Notes under the pieces: generated by a model
The model's database searches: none
Seen by the model: the letters and a program-made list of their open reading frames with translations, nothing else
Told to the model about the DNA's origin: nothing
Translations under genes and position numbers: made by a program
Part shown: piece after piece, positions 60,085 to 64,000 of the stretch
Numbering within the stretch: the stretch's first letter is position 1
How the letters are laid out: every line of letters starts with the position of its first letter
From: Sphaerisporangium aureirubrum
GTDB lineage: Bacteria > Actinomycetota > Actinomycetes > Streptosporangiales > Streptosporangiaceae
Assembly (NCBI RefSeq): GCF_042658925.1
Contig: NZ_JBHSRF010000010.1
Coordinates: 1-64,000 of the forward strand
DNA length: 64,000 nucleotides
Direction: 5' to 3'

Positions 60085-60747
60085 ATGCGCACCTCGCATG
60101 GCGGCACGGCGACCGCCGCGCCCGCCGGCCGCCCCGACGTGCCCCCGGCCCAGCCCGCCCCGCCCGCCCACGTCGCCTCGGGCGTCCGCACGCGCAGCCA
60201 GCACCAGCGGCGCAAGCGCATCATCCAGGCCGCGGCGGCCCTCGCCTCGCGTGGCGGCGTCGAGGCCATGCAGATGCGCACGGTCGCCGAGCGCGCCGGC
60301 GTGGCGCTCGGCACGCTGTACCGCTACTTCCCCTCCAAGATGGACCTCGTCGTCGCGGTGGTCGGCGAAGAGATCGACCTGCTGGAGAGCAGCATCGAGC
60401 GGCGCCCGCCGCGCGCGGCCACGCCCGCCGGGCGCGCGGTCGACGTGCTGATGCGGGCCACCCGGGGGCTGATGCGCGAGCCCGAGCTGGCCGACGCGCT
60501 GATCCGTTCACTGATCATGGCCGAGGTCGAGACGCCGTTCGGCGACCGCATGGCGGGGCTGCTGCTGCGGGTGTCCGGGCTCACCGTGGAGTCCGCGGAC
60601 GAGGTGCAGTTCACGCTGGCCAGCTCGGTGTCCGGGGTCTGGGTGCAGGAGCTCCTCGAAATGCTGCGCGGGCGGCGCACGTACGAGCAGATCCAGCAGC
60701 GCATCGAGATCGTCGCCGAGCGGCTGCTGGCGGACTTCGGCTCCTGA
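60085..60747 (+). CDS. KstR-like TetR repressor of sterol catabolism
   Basis: A 220-aa TetR protein. Its DNA-binding domain (residues about 43-90: QRRKRIIQAAAALASRGGVEAMQMRTVAERAGVALGTLYRYFPSKMDLV) is very close to mycobacterial KstR (QRERRKRILDA, QMRAVADRA, VGTLYRYFPSK). The ligand domain has ELADALIRSLIMAEVETPF and SVSGVWVQELLEMLRGRRTYEQI. KstR binds long-chain 3-oxo-sterol CoA esters and releases the genes. About 40 Pro/Ala-rich residues precede the HTH; a later start is possible. Position between two divergent sterol operons with three matching palindromes supports the call. Confidence 0.82.
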   Translation: MRTSHGGTATAAPAGRPDVPPAQPAPPAHVASGVRTRSQHQRRKRIIQAAAALASRGGVEAMQMRTVAERAGVALGTLYRYFPSKMDLVVAVVGEEIDLLESSIERRPPRAATPAGRAVDVLMRATRGLMREPELADALIRSLIMAEVETPFGDRMAGLLLRVSGLTVESADEVQFTLASSVSGVWVQELLEMLRGRRTYEQIQQRIEIVAERLLADFGS

Positions 60748-60793
60748 CAGGCAGGGGTTCCCGGTCGAACTGTAACCCGTTACTGTCTGGGGC

Positions 60794-60807
60794 TAGAACA
60801 ATGTTCG
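60794..60807. promoter_or_regulatory. KstR-like operator of fadA5
   Basis: TAGAACAATGTTCG contains the perfect palindrome GAACA-A-TGTTC (60796-60806). It is one base longer in the centre than the published KstR core, yet shares TAGAACA with the chsE1 box. It lies 30 bp upstream of the fadA5 ATG. Confidence 0.5.
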
Positions 60808-60835
60808 GACCTGTCTCGGACCGTGGAGGAGCCGC

Positions 60836-61993
60836 ATGGGCGCACCGGTGATCGTCGAAGCCGTCCGCACGCCGATCGGCAAGCGGAACGGCGTGCTGGC
60901 CGGGATCAAGCCCCAGGCGCTGCTCGCCGCGGCCATGAACGGCGTCGTCACCCGGTCGGGACTCGATCCGTCCGCCGTGGAACAGGTCTTCGCCGGCTGC
61001 GTCACCCAGGCGGGCGAGCAGGGCGGGCACATCGGGCGGCACGCCTGGCTGTACGCCGGGCTGCCGCACCAGGCCGGAGTGACCACCGTGGACGCCCAGT
61101 GCGGGTCGTCCCAGCAGGCCGTGCACCTGGTCGCGGCGCTGATCCAGGCCGGGGTCATCGAGGTGGGGGTCGCCTGCGGCGTCGAGTCCATGAGCCGCCA
61201 GCCGCTCGGCAGCAACGTACTGCCCGCCGACCCCCGGCCCGCCGACTGGTCCATCGACCTGCCCGACCAGTTCACCGCCGCCGAGCGCATCGCCCGGCGG
61301 CGCGGCCTCACCCGCGAGCGGCTCGACGCGTTCGGCGCGCGCTCGCAGCGGCTCGCCGCCAAGGCGTGGGCGGACGGGCGCTTCGACCGCGAGATCATCC
61401 CGGTCACCGCCCCCGTGCTCGGGCCGGACGGGCCGACCGGCGAGGAGCACACCGTCCTGCGGGACCAAGGGTTGCGCGAGACGACCGTGGAAGGGCTGGC
61501 TCAGCTGAAACCTGTTCTCGGTCCGGAGGGCATGCACACCGCGGGCACCTCGTCGCAGATCTCCGACGGCGCCGCGGCCGTCCTGCTGATGAGCGAGGCC
61601 GCCGCCGCCCGGCACGGCCTGCGCCCCCGGGCCCGCATCCTCGGGCAGGCGCTGGTGGGATCCGAACCGTACTACCACCTGGACGGCCCGGTGGACGCGA
61701 CCGCGAAGGTGCTGAACTCCACCGGCATGAAGATCAGCGACCTGGACGTGTTCGAGGTCAACGAGGCGTTCGCGTCGATCGTCCTGTCGTGGAGCTCGGT
61801 GCACTCACCCGACCTCGACCTGGTCAACGTCAACGGCGGGGCCATCGCGCTCGGCCACCCCGTCGGGGCCACCGGCGCCCGGCTGGTCACCACGGCCCTG
61901 CACGAGCTGGAGAGATCCGGCTCCGCCACGGCCCTGGTGACCATGTGCGCCGGGGGCGCGCTGGCCACCGCGACCGTCCTCGAGCGCGCGTGA
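60836..61993 (+). CDS. fadA5: Steroid acetyl-CoA acetyltransferase (thiolase) FadA5
   Basis: A 385-aa thiolase highly similar in layout to M. tuberculosis FadA5, which cleaves the C24 3,22-dioxo-steroid CoA. It begins MGAPVIVEAVRTPIGKRNG; nucleophile Cys89 in VDAQCGSSQQ; steroid-thiolase segment DLPDQFTAAERIARRRGLTRERLDAFG; GTSSQISDGAAAVLLMSEAAA; NEAFASIVLSW; His in NGGAIALGHPVGATG; and second Cys in VTMCAGGALA. GGAGGAG precedes the ATG. It feeds the ChsE/ChsH/Ltp2 steps encoded on the other strand and overlaps the next gene by GTGA. Confidence 0.93.
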   Translation: MGAPVIVEAVRTPIGKRNGVLAGIKPQALLAAAMNGVVTRSGLDPSAVEQVFAGCVTQAGEQGGHIGRHAWLYAGLPHQAGVTTVDAQCGSSQQAVHLVAALIQAGVIEVGVACGVESMSRQPLGSNVLPADPRPADWSIDLPDQFTAAERIARRRGLTRERLDAFGARSQRLAAKAWADGRFDREIIPVTAPVLGPDGPTGEEHTVLRDQGLRETTVEGLAQLKPVLGPEGMHTAGTSSQISDGAAAVLLMSEAAAARHGLRPRARILGQALVGSEPYYHLDGPVDATAKVLNSTGMKISDLDVFEVNEAFASIVLSWSSVHSPDLDLVNVNGGAIALGHPVGATGARLVTTALHELERSGSATALVTMCAGGALATATVLERA

Positions 61994-62994
61994 AGACCCG
62001 CCGCCGCCCCTACAGCGACCAGCGTCCCACCGACCTCGGCGGCGGGGTGTGGAGCGTCCCCGTGCCGATCCCCGGCAACCCTCTCGGGTACACGCTGGTG
62101 TACGCCGTCGAGTCACCCGGCGGGATCGTGCTGATCGACGCCGGCTGGAACCACGAGGACGCCTGGACCGCCCTGCGCGACGGCCTGGCGACCGTCGGCG
62201 TGAACGTGAGCGACCTGCGCGGCGTCGTCGTCACCCACTACCACCCCGACCACGCGGGCCTCGCCGGGCGGGTGCGGGAGGAGTCCGGCGGCTGGATCGC
62301 CATGCACCAGGCGGACGCCGATCTGGTCCGCCTCTACCGCGAGCTGGCCGGCGACGACGGCCGCCATCTGCAGGTCGAGATGATGCGCAAGGCGGGCGCC
62401 GGCGCGGACGCCGAAGCCATGGTCACCGCCGACCGCCCCATCCCCCCCGCCCAGCCCGACGTGGAACTCCAGGACCACGACCTGATCGACCTCCCCGGCC
62501 GCCCCCTGCGCGCCATCTGGACCCCCGGCCACACCCCCGGCCACCTCTGCCTCCACCTTGAGGACACCGACCGCATGTTCACCGGCGACCACGTCCTCCC
62601 CGGCATAACCCCCCACATCGGCATCTACCCCTACGACCGCTCCGACACCGACCCGCTGACCGACTACCTGGCCTCCCTGGACCGCCTCTCGGTCTACACC
62701 ACCACCGAAGCCCTCCCCGCCCACGAGTGGACCTTCCCCGACGTAGCCACCCGAGCCGCCGAAATCCACCAGCACCACGAACAAAAACTGATAACCCTAG
62801 AAGCCCTCCTAACCCCCACCCCCCACACCATCTGGCAAATAGCCGAAAAAATGACCTGGAACCGCCCCTGGCCCGACCTAACCCCCATCCAACGAGGCCT
62901 AGCAGCCGGCGAAGCCGCCGCCCACCTCCGCACCCTAGAATCCCGAGGCAAAGCCCACCGCCACCCCAACGCCCACTTCTCCACCACCCCCTAA
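61990..62994 (+). CDS. MBL-fold hydrolase in the fadA5 operon
   Basis: A 334-aa metallo-beta-lactamase-fold protein with VVVTHYHPDHAGLAGRV (HxHxDH), WTPGHTPGHLCLH, MFTGDHVLPGITPHIG and a late LPAHEWTF, giving a full two-metal site, plus a helical C-terminal extension. Many such proteins hydrolyse thioesters, lactones or esters. Translational coupling to fadA5 (GTGA overlap) suggests a sterol-CoA or ring-fragment thioesterase, which is inference. GTG 61990 is fixed by the overlap. From about 62780 the codons change sharply to CTA, ATA, GAA, CAA and AAA types. Confidence 0.85.
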   Translation: MKTRRRPYSDQRPTDLGGGVWSVPVPIPGNPLGYTLVYAVESPGGIVLIDAGWNHEDAWTALRDGLATVGVNVSDLRGVVVTHYHPDHAGLAGRVREESGGWIAMHQADADLVRLYRELAGDDGRHLQVEMMRKAGAGADAEAMVTADRPIPPAQPDVELQDHDLIDLPGRPLRAIWTPGHTPGHLCLHLEDTDRMFTGDHVLPGITPHIGIYPYDRSDTDPLTDYLASLDRLSVYTTTEALPAHEWTFPDVATRAAEIHQHHEQKLITLEALLTPTPHTIWQIAEKMTWNRPWPDLTPIQRGLAAGEAAAHLRTLESRGKAHRHPNAHFSTTP

Positions 62995-63267
62995 CGAGAC
63001 CTATCGGGCCAGCCGCTGACACAAAGCCCAGCAGCCCCCAGCGAGTGACCACTCCCTCCCCCCACACCCCCTGCCCCACCGCACGCCCCCCGCGCACCCC
63101 CGGCCCACGCCCCCCGCATACCCGGCCCGAGTACATCCCCGCCCCCCGCCCGTACCCCGGCCCGAGTACATCCCCGCGCACACCGCCCGCGCCTCCCCGC
63201 TCACACCTCGGCCTGCGCGTACCCCCGCCCGCGCACCCCCACCCCGCACCCCACGCCACGCACTAAT
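62995..63267. other. C-rich low-complexity spacer
   Basis: No gene. The plus strand is mostly C with CCCCGC runs. GGCCCGAGTACATCCCCGC occurs twice (about 63122-63140 and 63160-63178). With repeat C and the stretch to 63606 this makes about 600 bp without a supported gene. Confidence 0.6.
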
Positions 63268-63440
63268 CCGGCGCCGAGACGGCGGGACATGGTGCGGCGA
63301 AGTCGGCGCCGTATTGCGGCGGACAACCCGCAGTGGGTGCAGCGCCAGTGAAATGGTCCTCGCGGAGGACGCGCTCCGCGCGGAAAGCCGCAAGGGCTGT
63401 TCCCATGCGGGGGACACCCCCGCACCCCCGAGCCTGCCGG
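63268..63440 (-). repeat. Interspersed hairpin repeat, full copy C
   Basis: A 173-bp copy in the opposite orientation to 16605-16776. On the minus strand the blocks run in the same order: CCGGCAGGCTCGGGGGTGC, the GCGGGGGTGTCCCCCG hairpin, CATGGGAACAGCCCTTGCGG, CGCGCGGAGCGCG, CTCCGCGAGGACCATTTCAC, CGGGTTGTCCGCCG and CGGCGCCGACTTCGCCG. A related fragment (GTCGGCGGGGCGCGGCACAG) follows near 63551. Confidence 0.85.
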
Positions 63441-63606
63441 GCTCACCATGCTCCACCGCGACACCTTCCGGTCCCCCCTGACCCGGTTCCACACTCCGCC
63501 GTACGATCCCCGGCTCTCGTCCCCCTTGATGGGTGTGCGTTCCGGCACGAGGTCGGCGGGGCGCGGCACAGCGAAATACCGGTCGTCGGAGCTGGTCGCT
63601 CTGCCG

Positions 63607-64000
63607 TCAGCGATTTGCCGTGTCCGCGTGGCCGGAGGGGAGTCGTGAGTAGGACTTCAGCACGATGCCTTCCGACTTCTCGAACTGCTTGGCTATGAGC
63701 CGGCGCAATGGCCAGCGTGTCATCATGCGCATGGACAGGGCGCGTAGCGAGATCATCAACTGGGATCGCGGGGCGAAGCCGTTGATGCCTCCGGGCGGCA
63801 ACTGCATGCCGGCGGCGACGTAGTCCCGCATCTCCTCCTGATAGCGGGAGAACGCCGCCTCGTGGTCGTCAGTGGACGCCAGTTCCCCCGCCAGGATGTA
63901 AGCGCCCACGATCGACATGCTGGTTCCAAGACCCGTCAGAGGGGAGCCGCAGTAACCGGCGTCGCCTACCAGCGCCACCCGTCCCCGCCACCACCGGTCC
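63607..64000 (-). CDS. FAD-dependent monooxygenase, C-terminal part (cut by window edge)
   Basis: Only the last ~131 residues are inside the window. The third FAD motif of class A flavoprotein monooxygenases is clear: RWWRGRVALVGDAGYCGSPLTGLGTSMSIVGAYILAGEL, followed by the helical end (HEAAFSRYQEEMRDYV) and a basic tail. Related proteins hydroxylate aromatic compounds or antibiotics. The N-terminus and any operon partners lie beyond 64000. The stop is at 63607. Confidence 0.85.
   Translation of the reverse strand, partial: DRWWRGRVALVGDAGYCGSPLTGLGTSMSIVGAYILAGELASTDDHEAAFSRYQEEMRDYVAAGMQLPPGGINGFAPRSQLMISLRALSMRMMTRWPLRRLIAKQFEKSEGIVLKSYSRLPSGHADTANR

Noticed and set aside
63333..63698. 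121-aa plus-strand frame across repeat C
   Set aside because: Exists because the repeat is open in this frame; no ribosome site or domain. Flagged as a finding about the repeat, not as a gene.

Overview
The window is very GC-rich DNA from a filamentous actinomycete, most likely order Streptosporangiales. This rests on GTG/TTG starts, dense ATGA/GTGA gene overlaps, many Hanks-type kinases, a TreS/maltokinase/GlgE/GlgB cluster, DUF6879- and DUF6082-like proteins and a Cfp29-type encapsulin. I see no tRNA, rRNA, CRISPR array, transposase or phage module. A run of 98 undetermined bases lies at 2696-2793, inside a 21-bp repeat in ligA.

Layout. 1-2.3 kb: a DyP peroxidase with an encapsulation tail and its encapsulin shell, preceded by a decayed tandem copy of the dyP 5' end. 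2.4-18.6 kb: the conserved actinobacterial block ligA, metE-like, mnmA, cysteine desulfurase and etfAB. It is interrupted by a MerR regulator with two secreted wall-hydrolase-like proteins that share near-identical FG-GAP propellers, and by a TetR/MFS pair. 18.8-24.5 kb: three consecutive Ser/Thr protein kinase genes. 24.9-29.6 kb: a compact minus-strand operon (coiled-coil protein, PP-loop ATPase, DppA peptidase, Tat-exported amine oxidase, YbaK deacylase). 29.7-33.4 kb: cutA, a membrane protein, a broken SDR gene and a lower-GC accessory patch with a DUF6879-type gene pair and a DUF6082-like membrane protein. 33.5-44.7 kb: alpha-glucan metabolism (glgP opposite glgE-treS-mak-orf-glgB). 44.8-52.5 kb: sppA, cupin/MarR, a DinB/MDMPI-like protein, a flavin reductase and an OpuC-type osmoprotectant ABC transporter. 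52.8-55 kb: a sigma-like protein with a membrane tail and a Cys-rich protein. 55-63 kb: a sterol side-chain degradation locus (chsE1-chsE2-chsH2-chsH1-ltp2 divergent from kstR-fadA5-MBL) with three KstR-like palindromes. The right edge cuts a FAD monooxygenase.

How genes work together. TreS and maltokinase convert trehalose to maltose-1-phosphate, GlgE polymerises it, GlgB branches the glucan and GlgP degrades it. ChsE1/E2, ChsH1/H2 and Ltp2 remove the last propionyl part of the sterol side chain and FadA5 acts one cycle earlier; a KstR-like repressor probably controls both directions. DyP is packaged in the encapsulin shell.

The least expected structure is a family of interspersed, hairpin-containing repeats of about 172 bp (16605-16776 plus strand; 63268-63440 minus strand; a half copy at 2411-2511; related modules at 16058-16257, 16317-16517 and near 63545). 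Copies sit at gene 3' ends and appear to supply the stop codons and tail residues of LigA and of the MFS transporter.
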